Source of the DNA: Prolixibacteraceae bacterium
Lineage (GTDB): Bacteria; Bacteroidota; Bacteroidia; Bacteroidales; Prolixibacteraceae
DNA length: 64,000 nucleotides
Direction: 5' to 3'
NCBI GenBank assembly: GCA_019163175.1
Contig: JAFLKN010000005.1
Span: 1 to 64,000, forward strand
Under the pieces are notes generated by a model. The model was not told the origin of the DNA. It did no database searches and worked only from the letters and a program-made list of their open reading frames with translations. Below, one piece after another: positions 40,717 to 49,783 of the stretch (position 1 is its first letter; each line of letters starts with the position of its first letter). A program made the translations under genes and the position numbers.

Positions 40717-42954
40717 TTACTGAATGCTCAGTTTCCGACAGATTGATCCATTTTTTGTATTTATTTCTACCAGATAATTTCCGGCTGGCAGAGCAATTCT
40801 TAAGGTAACCGTTTTCAAATCATTTCCGAATTTTCGCTGGTCAACCAACTGCCCGTTTGCATTCAGGATGCGAATTTTGGAGAATGCTTCATCATGGGTG
40901 ATCGTCACTGCATTTTTTGCCGGATTAGGAAAAATTCGAAGTTTTTCTGATTCGTTAAGTGTTGATCGATTCGTAGTTACCTGTTTCAGTCCGCCAATAA
41001 ACCGGAACGATTTCAGCTGAAAAAGTTTGGCCGTTCCATCACCTCTGAATTTCAGGTAAACATCGTGGTTACCGGTAACTTCGGGAAGATCAACCGTAAA
41101 TGTTTTGTAGGTACTCAAACTACCGGTTGAGCTTATCAGGCATTCGCCAATTTTCTTCCCTGTCTGAAGTGAATCGAGCCACACTTCGATCACTCCTGAA
41201 GAACTAACCGATGAGGCTGTTGCTTCGAACGAGCTAAGATGAACCGGATAATTCGGGTCTCCGAATTCAACTCCGGCATACATGGCCCAGTCGCCCGAGT
41301 GAATGTTATCGAGTATGCTAAGTCCTGCAGCTGGAGTGCTGCGCGTAGTTCCCGATTGATTGGCGTAACACTCGGCCATCACCGGATTAAAAGCTTCGCG
41401 GTAAATATACAGGTCGAAATCGGCCGATGCGCCTTTTACATACAGGCCCTGACGACTTCCGGTCCACGCATTGTAATCGGGCTGTTGAATATCCATAGTT
41501 TGTACATTGATGCTTTTACCGATAATTGTCCAGTCGAATCCGTTGGCGCTGAAATAGCCTGTCAAAACATGATTTACCCGAACAAGCTTCAGCCAAACAA
41601 TAGTACCGATTGTATTTGCAGCCTCATACGTAGTTGTTCCAAATGTGAACCGGATAACTTTTTCTCCCGAGCTGTTTGCCGAACTGTACAAACAGGCCGA
41701 TAAGTTCTGTAATCCTGTCATGATGCGGATTCCGGCTTCGTGAGTTGTGGCTTTGGGGTTGTGGTCGAGCCGGGTTATCAGCGAATAATTGTGTTCGGCA
41801 TCGGTTTTTATAACCGTGTTTTGCAGGTTTGAGGCTGTCAGTCTGAGCCATCCGGGCCTTGCTGTAAGCGTGTAGGGGATGGGCGATACAAAACCAAGCA
41901 AGGACCATTCCGGATTTAATTTGGTAGCATCGAAGAAATCGGAATGCGGAACCATCCACGGAATTCCTCCGGATGGCAATTTTGGGGCAATCATCGGCTC
42001 GTTGATCGGGTAATCGGCAGTAGGCTTTCCGGCGGCATTGTAGCGGACACGACTCAATAAACCTTGTCGCCCGATGCCTTCCCACTCGCGGCTGTTGGCC
42101 GTTAGGTACGAATGGTAAATAACCCACGAAGTACTGTCGTCGAGCATAATTACCGGAGAGCAATGGTTAGAACCCTGAAAGAGCGCCTGCGATTTCTTCG
42201 GATCGGCTTCGTTAAAGAAATCACCCATATTTTGCCACGAAGTTTTATCTGCAGTCAGTGTTTTACTCCGGAAGACTTTTTGTCCGCCACCGGCATTGAT
42301 GGCAAACGAATAGTAATAATATCCTTTGTATTTCCACATCACCGGACCTTCGGCCCACCCAAAAGGATACGATGGCGCAGGGTTAATCCAGTGCAAATCG
42401 AGAATTTTGCCTGATGGCTGCCCGTTGGTTCCGAGCTGTAGAATCCAGTTATTTTCTTGCCCGTTTTTGACCAGCATATACCACAACCCATCGTCGTCAA
42501 TAAAAATAGAATTGTCCATTCCCAAACCTGGTACTGAAGCCGGACAAGTCACGGCAACCGGCGTGCTCCACGGGCCTTCGGGTTTGGTGGCTGTGGTAAA
42601 ATACATGGTTCCCCAATGACCAAAAAAATCCCAGTATTTGTTGCCGTAATACACTAAATGACCTCCCCAGCAACCATCGCCTGTACTTTTGCCGTAGAGC
42701 GACCATGTTGCACTCACCGGTTGCGCAATGGCCCGCCAGTGAACCAAATCAGTTGAATGGTAAATTACCGGTGTGGGACTGAACGATGATCCTGTAGTAT
42801 AAAAATCTTTACCAATCCGTGTCAGAGTCGGGTCGGGATGATCGCCCGGAATAACCGGATTCATGAAGGTGGTAAAGGATGGATTTTGCGCCAGCAGGTT
42901 AATATTAATGGAAGATAGGAATAGAAAAAATATGATATATTTTGAATAGATCAT
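40717..42954 (-). CDS. Secreted GH43 glycosidase with CBM6-like and type IX sorting domains (745 aa)
   Basis: Signal peptide (about 1-22). The five-bladed GH43 domain shows the catalytic base D41 in PGDHPDPTL, a pKa-modulating Asp near 147 in GMDNSIFIDDDG, and the acid E202 in GWAEGPVMW. A beta-sandwich (about 345-530) of the kind that follows many GH43 xylosidases comes next, then a CBM6-like module (about 535-660, GVEFGDPNYPVHLSSFEATASS) and a type IX secretion C-terminal domain (about 670-745, RIFPNPAKNAVTI). Likely beta-xylosidase or alpha-L-arabinofuranosidase acting on hemicellulose outside the cell. It is separate from the main GH operon and divergent from a lipoprotein gene. Confidence 0.9.
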   Translation of the reverse strand: MIYSKYIIFFLFLSSININLLAQNPSFTTFMNPVIPGDHPDPTLTRIGKDFYTTGSSFSPTPVIYHSTDLVHWRAIAQPVSATWSLYGKSTGDGCWGGHLVYYGNKYWDFFGHWGTMYFTTATKPEGPWSTPVAVTCPASVPGLGMDNSIFIDDDGLWYMLVKNGQENNWILQLGTNGQPSGKILDLHWINPAPSYPFGWAEGPVMWKYKGYYYYSFAINAGGGQKVFRSKTLTADKTSWQNMGDFFNEADPKKSQALFQGSNHCSPVIMLDDSTSWVIYHSYLTANSREWEGIGRQGLLSRVRYNAAGKPTADYPINEPMIAPKLPSGGIPWMVPHSDFFDATKLNPEWSLLGFVSPIPYTLTARPGWLRLTASNLQNTVIKTDAEHNYSLITRLDHNPKATTHEAGIRIMTGLQNLSACLYSSANSSGEKVIRFTFGTTTYEAANTIGTIVWLKLVRVNHVLTGYFSANGFDWTIIGKSINVQTMDIQQPDYNAWTGSRQGLYVKGASADFDLYIYREAFNPVMAECYANQSGTTRSTPAAGLSILDNIHSGDWAMYAGVEFGDPNYPVHLSSFEATASSVSSSGVIEVWLDSLQTGKKIGECLISSTGSLSTYKTFTVDLPEVTGNHDVYLKFRGDGTAKLFQLKSFRFIGGLKQVTTNRSTLNESEKLRIFPNPAKNAVTITHDEAFSKIRILNANGQLVDQRKFGNDLKTVTLRIALPAGNYLVEINTKNGSICRKLSIQ

Positions 42955-43254
42955 GTTTGAATTTTAGTCGTTTGAATGGACAGATTTATCTTTTTTTAAA
43001 CTACCGAAAATACAATTAAAATGTGGTAAAACTGGGTTAGAGAGTGCTGAATAACTTTTAATTCGTTTCAAAATTCTATTTCATGCACATCTGTTTTTTT
43101 TGAAAAGTACGATTGGTTTTTCTTCTTTTTTCTTTTTATATTTATTTATGAATGTAACGATTTACTTTCCGTGTAATAATCAGAATCATGGCTTTATTTG
43201 AAATCGAATTCAAAATAGTATAAGCTAATCCTTAACCAATTAAACTGAAGAAAC
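42955..43254. other. 300-bp divergent intergenic region
   Basis: AT-rich region between the GH43 gene and the plus-strand lipoprotein gene. It contains ATGTAACG at 43152-43159 and, exactly 42 bp away towards GH43, GAAAAGTA (43102-43109), a one-mismatch minus-strand -7 box. The same spacing occurs upstream of the lamin-tail gene. The TCTTTCA-N4-TGAAAGA part is degenerate here. No small gene was recognised. Confidence 0.45.
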
Positions 43255-43662
43255 ATGAAATTCAGGGCATCAAAACCATTCTTTATTTTTCTCATGATTA
43301 CCATGTTTATGGTTTCGTGCAGAAAGGATAGTACAACAGAAAAACCAGTTGTTGAAACTGATAAGATTAAAGAACAGATTGTTGTTTTGGAAGAAACAAC
43401 AAAGAAAATTGAGAATTCGCTCAGCACTGGCGACCATGCAGCTTTTCTAGGCTTTTTTAGTCAGAAATATGCTGGTTTTTATAAAGATGTAGTCCAGAAA
43501 AATTCACAAAAACTGGTTCAGTTTAATGAAGTTTTTAAAAGCAGGAAATTGATGTCTTGCAATGGATTTTTCGCTGTTTATCAGGTTACTTACCAAGGCA
43601 AACCATACGAAATTACCATGTTCCTGGATGATGATGGAAAATGGAAATTGAAGGACATGTAA
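43255..43662 (+). CDS. Small lipoprotein, SnoaL/DUF4440-like size, function unknown (135 aa)
   Basis: Signal peptide with lipobox MVSC (C22), then about 110 residues. An early helix (KIKEQIVVLEETTKKIENSLSTGDHAAFLGFFS) leads into a beta-rich end (NGFFAVYQVTYQGKPYEITMFLDDDGKWKLKDM). This helix-then-sheet order with a terminal DDDGKWKLKDM is typical of NTF2-like (SnoaL/DUF3828-type) proteins, so an NTF2-like fold is likely. It is 11 bp upstream of the zinc-phospholipase-like gene on the same strand, forming a two-gene operon. No catalytic residues identified. Confidence 0.75.
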   Translation: MKFRASKPFFIFLMITMFMVSCRKDSTTEKPVVETDKIKEQIVVLEETTKKIENSLSTGDHAAFLGFFSQKYAGFYKDVVQKNSQKLVQFNEVFKSRKLMSCNGFFAVYQVTYQGKPYEITMFLDDDGKWKLKDM

Positions 43663-43673
43663 TCTGCAATGCT

Positions 43674-45521
43674 ATGAAAAAAATAAAGCTAACCCTCATA
43701 ATTCTTCTGGCAATTACAAGTATTGCCAGAAGTTACGACAATAAAACAACGCATCGCGATTTTAATGATGCTATTGTTGCAAAATTTAAAACAGCAGTTC
43801 CTGAATGGAATGAGTTTAAGAATTATGCCTTTGGTTTTGACCTTGTAAGAGTTGCAGGTCCTGCAGTTACTGCAAGTGGCAAGATTAACATTACGACTGA
43901 AGCTAAAAGTTTTAACCTGACAGAATGGATAAAAGAAGGTGGTTACAGTGCTGATGAGCCTGAAGCGCCAGCAGCCTACCGCCATTTTTATGATCCGGTT
44001 TCGAATGATGGTAAATCTTTTTTAACTGATATTAATTTGGCAGGAGCTCAGTTTAATCCAGATGTTGATGCTGTTTTCTGGCATTTTATGGGAAACGATG
44101 TGAATGGCAACAACGAATGGTCGTGGTATAAAGGAAGGGATTATATGACCAAAGCCATTGCTGAGGGCGACGAAAAGATTAGGGCCGAATATTTGGCCAA
44201 AGCATTTCGTTCATTGGGTGAAGTATTACACAATACCGCTGATATGGGATGCCCACCGCATGTTCGTAACGATGCACACGGAGGGTTTGGTTTGGGAGGA
44301 AGTGATCCGTTTGAAGGTGGTTTTCAACCGGAGTGGATTAGAAGTTTCGCTGGAAATAAGTGCGACGCGGGGCTAACCAGTTTGTTTAAATCAGCTACAA
44401 GTGCCATGAACGTCAATAAAGAGCTGGCTAAATTTACCAACAAGTATTTCTTTTCAGACGAAACTATATCCGGAATTGGTGTTGAAGAATACTCATCACG
44501 CAACGGTAAAAAGAATTATTCCAGCCCTAAAATTGACAAACTTCAATACCAAACTGAAACTTTCAACTACATACAAGCATTCATCAGTGGCCGGACAGTG
44601 CAGATGTGCAACGATCAGTCGGTATTGCTTGGTTTCCTTACTCAGGATTTCAGATCCTATCCGCGTGTTACCCTGAAAAACTGCGAATCACAAGCCAGCG
44701 AGCTGGTTCCGGCCATTATTGAAGCGGGCAGTTATGTGATGCGCCATTTTTTTCCGGTTTTGCCCGTTTCAATGGAAGTGAAGCCTGCCGATAAAAAGAT
44801 TGAAGGCACCATAGGTCATAAAGCAACCAACGAATATCCCAACACAATCAGATACAATGGAAAGGTTAGTTTTTTGGTTGATGGTAAAATATCTGGTACC
44901 ACAGTTTTAGCTTCCAATGGTACGTTTTCAGTAACCGAGACAGATAAAAAATTCCCTGGAGCAAAAAAAATCGTTGCCTATATAGAGTTGGCTGGAATCA
45001 TGATTAAATCGGATGAATTTGGGTTGGACGATGTGCCAAAATTTAATATGTTCGATTTAAGTTACGGGGTGCCTGTTAAAGGAGTAAAAACAAATTTGGT
45101 AACCAAGGAAGTTATTATCCAACCTGTATTTGTCGATGCTTTTGCGTTTTCAGAGCCGGTGAGCCTTGTCAATAATCAGTATGTCGGCAGTTGGAGCATA
45201 GCGAACATAAATCCCAAAAGAGAAGGATCTGCAAAAATAATTATTGATGGGGAAAAAAGTGCGACAATTGAATTGACTGAAACCTACACCTTTACTTCAG
45301 GAGAGACGCATAAATACAACATTGTAACCAAAGCTATTCCATTCTTTCGGAAAAACACAGGATATATAACTTTTGACACTCATGAAGCCTACAAATATAC
45401 AAGTTCATATAGCCACACTGTGCTTCGCCCTGGTGTCGAGAAATATGAATATACTTCTCCGCTTGAGAAAGATGGTGAAGGACAGACCGGTGAAATAGTT
45501 TTAACCTTGTACGTGAAGTAA
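43674..45521 (+). CDS. Secreted protein with zinc phospholipase C/S1-P1-like metal motif (615 aa)
   Basis: The start is set at ATG 43674, because the longer frame runs back into the upstream lipoprotein gene and this ATG begins a signal peptide (MKKIKLTLIILLAITSIARS). The motif HNTADMGCPPH (H186-x3-D190-x5-H196) matches the zinc-binding H-x3-D-x5-H of bacterial phospholipase C and S1/P1 nucleases. Other conserved-looking histidines occur earlier (THRDF, RHFYDP, FWHFMG). The C-terminal half (about 365-615) is beta-rich and may be a binding or Ig-like region. A phosphoesterase role is inferred from the motif alone; substrate unknown. It ends at a bidirectional terminator shared with the GH39 gene. 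Confidence 0.75.
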   Translation: MKKIKLTLIILLAITSIARSYDNKTTHRDFNDAIVAKFKTAVPEWNEFKNYAFGFDLVRVAGPAVTASGKINITTEAKSFNLTEWIKEGGYSADEPEAPAAYRHFYDPVSNDGKSFLTDINLAGAQFNPDVDAVFWHFMGNDVNGNNEWSWYKGRDYMTKAIAEGDEKIRAEYLAKAFRSLGEVLHNTADMGCPPHVRNDAHGGFGLGGSDPFEGGFQPEWIRSFAGNKCDAGLTSLFKSATSAMNVNKELAKFTNKYFFSDETISGIGVEEYSSRNGKKNYSSPKIDKLQYQTETFNYIQAFISGRTVQMCNDQSVLLGFLTQDFRSYPRVTLKNCESQASELVPAIIEAGSYVMRHFFPVLPVSMEVKPADKKIEGTIGHKATNEYPNTIRYNGKVSFLVDGKISGTTVLASNGTFSVTETDKKFPGAKKIVAYIELAGIMIKSDEFGLDDVPKFNMFDLSYGVPVKGVKTNLVTKEVIIQPVFVDAFAFSEPVSLVNNQYVGSWSIANINPKREGSAKIIIDGEKSATIELTETYTFTSGETHKYNIVTKAIPFFRKNTGYITFDTHEAYKYTSSYSHTVLRPGVEKYEYTSPLEKDGEGQTGEIVLTLYVK

Positions 45522-45535
45522 AAGCAATTGTAAAT

Positions 45536-45575
45536 AGTATTGCGCTAAGCAATTAAAACTACTTAGCGCAATACT
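45536..45575. terminator. Bidirectional terminator between convergent genes
   Basis: A perfect 14-bp stem AGTATTGCGCTAAG / CTTAGCGCAATACT with a 12-nt loop fills the 56-bp gap between the phospholipase-like and GH39 genes. A T-rich stretch follows on the plus strand. Confidence 0.8.
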
Positions 45576-45577
45576 CA

Positions 45578-47173
45578 CTATTTTCTGATTAAATTCAAAA
45601 GGTAAACATCGTTTTCGTTGATGCTGATATTCTTCGTAAAGTTTCCGTTCGAACCAATTTTGACGGGTTCAGTAGAAACTGGTGCGCCGCTATTTTTCTC
45701 TTTGATTTCGTTGACTTGCTGAATGGTGAGCTGGCTGGGCTTTTTCATTCCAAGATAGGTGGTGTAGGCGTCGTTTTTATTGTATCCAACTTTGTAAATC
45801 TCCAGCTGATACTTGCCTTTGGGTAAACCTGACAACTCAATTTTGGCAGTTCCTTTTGGTTTTGAAGGCAAATTCCGGATGTAATACGACTGGTTATTTA
45901 CTGTATCGCCGGGATGTGTGTGGGTAAAATCCCAGAACAGCAATTGCATTCCGCCACTCGAATTTTTGCAGGCCCATGACCGTTTATCCTGATTTTGCAA
46001 CTCGGTTTCTCCCAGTTTATTCAGCAAATAGTAGGAATAATAAGCAGGTTTCTTGATTCCCTGGTAATTTAATAATCCGAAACCACCGTGGAAAGGGGTA
46101 AAACGCACTCCGGCTTCTTCAAAAATATCGGTAAAAACCCAGTACGACATGGAGTTGGCAGCGTTGCCCACCTGTTTCAGTTTTTCCAGAATATAAGCTG
46201 CCTGATGGTAACTGTCGTGAACAGGGTCGGCTGGAGTGTATGAAGAACTCCATTCGGTATAATGCAATTCAAGATTTGGTTTAGTGGAATTCGAAATCTG
46301 CTTGCGCGAATTGAGCACATCGCCGCTCACTGCCCACTCGTTTTTATCGAGAATGGTTCCTGTGGTTCCGTATTCGTCAAGAAAACCTTGTTTAACTCCA
46401 TAGGTGTGCGTCGAGATAAAGTCGATCGGAACCGAATTTTTCTCGCAAAACTGAATGGTTTCAGGCACCCAGGCAGCTCCGGCAGTTGCAGGTCCGCCAA
46501 CTTTGTATTCTTTGTTCACACTTTTGATGGCTTTCGCTGCATAGTCGTACAATTTAAAATATTCTGCCTGCGTTCCCGACCAAAATCCCGGCGACAGGTT
46601 GGGTTCGTTCCAAACCTCGAAATACCATGATTTTACTTCCTGTTCACCATAGCGTTCGGTCCAGTGCTGGGTAAGATTGCGGATCAGCGCTTCCCATTTT
46701 TCGTAGTCCCGTGGTGGTGTAACGTTCCCACGCCACCAAAAAATGGTTTGAGGTCCGCTGGCCATCGCCGATGGCATAAATCCCAGTTCAACAAAAGGTT
46801 TCATGCCTATGCTGAGAATAAAGTCGTACAGCACGTCAATATATTGGTAATTGTATTCCGGCTTGCCGTTCTTGTCTTCTTTGTAAACACCCATATCATC
46901 GGTGAGCAATCCGTGCATCCGGATGTATTTAAAATCGCACTCTTTTTTAACCAACGCCAACTGCTGCTGCCAATCGGCCCGCAAACCTTCGTTGGCACGG
47001 CCGGCCCCGATACACTCTTTAAACATGGTGTTGAGCTTTCCGGCGGCTTGGTTGTAATCAAGCCTTATTTGCCGTTCCTCATTGCCTGATTGTTGAGCGT
47101 TTGATTTTTGAGTAGTCAATGGAAAAATAAAAATGACAATCAGTAAAGTCAATAAAAATTGATTGCGTTTCAT
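45578..47173 (-). CDS. Secreted GH39 glycosidase (531 aa)
   Basis: Signal peptide (about 1-26). A GH39-type TIM barrel is shown by YIRMHGLLTDDMGVY, GMKPFVELGFMP, the acid/base E190 in WYFEVWNEPNL and the likely nucleophile E307 in LELHYTEWSS; a beta-sandwich C-terminal part follows. GH39 enzymes are mostly beta-xylosidases or alpha-L-iduronidases; in this context a beta-xylosidase-like exo-enzyme is most likely. It is the last gene of the long GH operon, 10 bp after a GH26 gene, and ends at the bidirectional terminator. No type IX sorting domain is visible, so it may remain periplasmic. Confidence 0.88.
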   Translation of the reverse strand: MKRNQFLLTLLIVIFIFPLTTQKSNAQQSGNEERQIRLDYNQAAGKLNTMFKECIGAGRANEGLRADWQQQLALVKKECDFKYIRMHGLLTDDMGVYKEDKNGKPEYNYQYIDVLYDFILSIGMKPFVELGFMPSAMASGPQTIFWWRGNVTPPRDYEKWEALIRNLTQHWTERYGEQEVKSWYFEVWNEPNLSPGFWSGTQAEYFKLYDYAAKAIKSVNKEYKVGGPATAGAAWVPETIQFCEKNSVPIDFISTHTYGVKQGFLDEYGTTGTILDKNEWAVSGDVLNSRKQISNSTKPNLELHYTEWSSSYTPADPVHDSYHQAAYILEKLKQVGNAANSMSYWVFTDIFEEAGVRFTPFHGGFGLLNYQGIKKPAYYSYYLLNKLGETELQNQDKRSWACKNSSGGMQLLFWDFTHTHPGDTVNNQSYYIRNLPSKPKGTAKIELSGLPKGKYQLEIYKVGYNKNDAYTTYLGMKKPSQLTIQQVNEIKEKNSGAPVSTEPVKIGSNGNFTKNISINENDVYLLNLIRK

Positions 47174-47183
47174 CGTGTGTTTT

Positions 47184-48284
47184 TTATTTTAGTAGAATAT
47201 CCTTCAGAAATAGTGTTTTCGGATCGTTGTAAAATTTCACGAAATCCAGCTCACTCGGACACCCTTTGTATGGACCAAAAGCCACATGGGCAGGCTGATT
47301 GAACGGATTTCGCCAAACTAAAACATACGATAATTTGTAGGGACGAATCGATTCCAATAAAGTTTTGGTCCACCATTCTGGATTCTTGGAGATTGGGCCG
47401 CCAGCTTCACTTACGGCTGCAATTTTACCTTTAGCGGCGCCAATTTTGGAAACCAGTTTGGCGCAATTGCTTAGCGTGGCCGAATATTCAGGTCCGCGAT
47501 CGTATAAATCAAAAGCAACCATGTCAATCAGGTCGTCACCCGGATAGCGTTCCAGGTATTCTTCTTCAGTGTCAAAACGGTCGGTCGAATATCCATAAAG
47601 CAAATGGTGAATGTTCTTTTCGTTCCGGAGATAATTTACCGTAAAGCGCCATAAAGCTTTGTACTCGTCAACTGTACAAAGGTTTTTTCCCCACCAGAAC
47701 CAACTTCCGGTATGTTCGTGAAATGGGCGGAAAAGAATGGGAATTAAAGTGCCTTTTTCGGTTTTCAGGCTAAGCATAAATGCGGCCAGTTTATCGAGGT
47801 ACTGCAAATACTGCTGGTGTTTTTCACCGTTCGGAAGCATGGATGCAACAGTCTTTTTTGAAGTGACATCCCAGGAAGAACCTCCAGTGAGAACATTCCG
47901 GAAATGCCAGCTGATGGTGTTTATTGCACCCAAATTATACGCATATTGAACGCCTTTACGGATATTGTCAAAAAATACAGAATCAAGGCTGTATTTATCT
48001 CCAAGTTCAAGATGGCCAAGCTCCCAACCGATAATAGCCGGGTGATCGCTGCAAACATCTTTCACATCCGAGCGGCCTTCGGTGGCATACCAGCTTGTTC
48101 CATAGGCAAATGCATCCTGATGACCAAACATCAATCCTTTATCCTGAAGACTGAGCATTTTCTGGAACAATTTCACGGCTTCCGGAGTAGCTTTGGGGTC
48201 GGAGGGAATCGGGTTGGCTGCAAAGCTTGCCATACTTGCGATAGCGAGTAAAATAGTTAGGAGCTTTTTCATTTCTATAGTCAT
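47184..48284 (-). CDS. GH26 beta-mannanase (366 aa)
   Basis: A compact single-domain GH26. A signal peptide follows M5 (MKKLLTILLAIASMASFA), so initiation could be at 48284 or, more naturally, at 48272. Catalytic acid/base E190 is in LFRPFHEHTGSWFWWG and nucleophile E293 in AVSEAGG; FGHQDAFAYGTSW and ISWHF also fit the family. It hydrolyses internal beta-1,4-mannosidic bonds in mannan or glucomannan. It has no carbohydrate-binding or type IX domain, unlike the larger GH26 protein three genes upstream, and may act in the periplasm on oligosaccharides. A 17-bp direct repeat overlaps its upstream start region. Confidence 0.9.
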   Translation of the reverse strand: MTIEMKKLLTILLAIASMASFAANPIPSDPKATPEAVKLFQKMLSLQDKGLMFGHQDAFAYGTSWYATEGRSDVKDVCSDHPAIIGWELGHLELGDKYSLDSVFFDNIRKGVQYAYNLGAINTISWHFRNVLTGGSSWDVTSKKTVASMLPNGEKHQQYLQYLDKLAAFMLSLKTEKGTLIPILFRPFHEHTGSWFWWGKNLCTVDEYKALWRFTVNYLRNEKNIHHLLYGYSTDRFDTEEEYLERYPGDDLIDMVAFDLYDRGPEYSATLSNCAKLVSKIGAAKGKIAAVSEAGGPISKNPEWWTKTLLESIRPYKLSYVLVWRNPFNQPAHVAFGPYKGCPSELDFVKFYNDPKTLFLKDILLK

Positions 48285-48321
48285 TTAGTTGTCATTAGTT
48301 TCACGTCATTTAGTTGTCATT
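48280..48321. repeat. 17-bp direct repeat at the GH26 start
   Basis: GTCATTTAGTTGTCATT occurs at 48280-48296 and 48305-48321. The first copy includes the ATG at 48284, so this ATG may be a by-product of the repeat, favouring initiation at 48272. Confidence 0.55.
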
Positions 48322-48396
48322 TTTATCATTCACCTCGTGTCATTCTTTGGAATGTTTATTTTTCAAGTAATGACTATAATTGACAAGTTAGTTCCA

Positions 48397-49710
48397 TCAG
48401 TTATTGAACACAAATGTATTCACCGATTGCGCTTTTACCTGAAATTCAGTTTTGCCATTCTTTGTTTTGGTTATGCCTTTCAGTATTTCCCAGTTGTTGG
48501 CTTCGGTAGTCGAAGTTACATCAATCTGTTGAGATTCGAAGCCTGAAACATCAACGCTAACTGCTTCTTTTTTCATGTTGATGAGCTGCAGCACGCGTTT
48601 ACCATCGGCACTAATACCGCCAATAACCAATATCTCAGGATCGGAACTTGTGGAATGCACAACTTGTGTGCCGGTATTCATGTATTCGGTTTGGTGGCGG
48701 GTAATGTAATACGACGGGTATTTGGTCTTGGTGTCGGCCGACATGATGGCATAATTGTCTTGCCAGGTCCAGTAAAGCGAAACTTCTACTTCAGCGTATT
48801 TCATCATGCGGTGCGAAATTTTGGCGAACCGAAGCGCATAATCCCAGCTTTTGTTCATGTCTTTGATTTTCCAGGCCATGGCATCAAAACCCAGTTCGGC
48901 GCACCATACTTCCTTATTCCAAGCTTTCCCGAAACCGGCAATTCGCTCAAATTCGCTATCCGGAATATTTTCCGACCACCAACAATGAAAACTTAAAGGA
49001 CCAATGTATTTCCAGATGGTGGCATCGGCCATAATTCGGCTTGCGAATTCAACCGTTCCTTTGGTTTGTGCGGTATCGGCCAGCAGAAATTTGGTTTTTA
49101 ACCCAGATTCGGCCCATTTCATCCCGGCTTTTTTCACAAATGCAATGGTCGCTTCCGGCGAAAAAATGATCTGATAACCGCCGTCTGACTCATTAAACGA
49201 GAATTGATCAACTTCAACGCCGTATTCATTTTTGGCTTTCAGGAAGAAATCAGTGAGCAATTGTATGAGTTCGTCGTACGCTTCGGGTTTTACAACCCGT
49301 TGTGCTTTTTGCGATGGATCGACAATGAATTCGTCGGGCAAATCCCACACTGAAATGGTGAAGTTTTTAACTCCAAATTCGTTTTTCATGCGTTTTAATT
49401 CGTCCAGAACTTCGATGACTAATGGCTGTTTGGTATAATTGGTGCCACGATAATCTTCATATTTCATATTCCGGAGTCGAACAGGCAGGGCAACCCGAAC
49501 GTGAGAAGGATGGAACTCGCGCAAAGTTTCGTTTCCAATGGCATCGGCTGCGTGGGCCGAGTAGTTTGCCTGGCAATAGTTTCCGCCAATGGATTGAATG
49601 AGCTGTTTTTTGATTTCAGGATAAATTTTGACTGTTGCTTTTTGAGCAAACAGTATTCCGGAAAAACAAGAGATTAGGACGAATAAAAGGATTGAAGATT
49701 TGATTCTCAT
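48397..49710 (-). CDS. GH30 family glycoside hydrolase (437 aa)
   Basis: Signal peptide (about 1-22). The (beta/alpha)8 barrel with fused beta-sandwich typical of GH30 is shown by QSIGGNY near residue 40, acid/base E174 in FSFNESDGGY, nucleophile E272 in VWCAELGFD, and the sandwich end ILVIGGISADGKRVLQLINM. GH30 members cut beta-glucans, glucuronoxylan or beta-1,6-glucan or galactan; subfamily cannot be fixed here. It sits between two GH26 genes in the operon. No type IX signal. Confidence 0.87.
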   Translation of the reverse strand: MRIKSSILLFVLISCFSGILFAQKATVKIYPEIKKQLIQSIGGNYCQANYSAHAADAIGNETLREFHPSHVRVALPVRLRNMKYEDYRGTNYTKQPLVIEVLDELKRMKNEFGVKNFTISVWDLPDEFIVDPSQKAQRVVKPEAYDELIQLLTDFFLKAKNEYGVEVDQFSFNESDGGYQIIFSPEATIAFVKKAGMKWAESGLKTKFLLADTAQTKGTVEFASRIMADATIWKYIGPLSFHCWWSENIPDSEFERIAGFGKAWNKEVWCAELGFDAMAWKIKDMNKSWDYALRFAKISHRMMKYAEVEVSLYWTWQDNYAIMSADTKTKYPSYYITRHQTEYMNTGTQVVHSTSSDPEILVIGGISADGKRVLQLINMKKEAVSVDVSGFESQQIDVTSTTEANNWEILKGITKTKNGKTEFQVKAQSVNTFVFNN

Positions 49711-49783
49711 TTAGTTTTATGGTTTATCAGGCATTTCTGTTTATATCTTTTGAAAACTGACAATTGAGACTGATCACTTTAAT

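Noticed and set aside
41239-41703. Plus-strand open frame inside the GH43 gene
   Set aside because: It is antisense to conserved GH43 accessory-domain sequence and has no signal, domain or start context.
43641-43673. Upstream start for the phospholipase-like gene
   Set aside because: It lies in the end of the lipoprotein gene and hides the signal peptide that begins at 43674.
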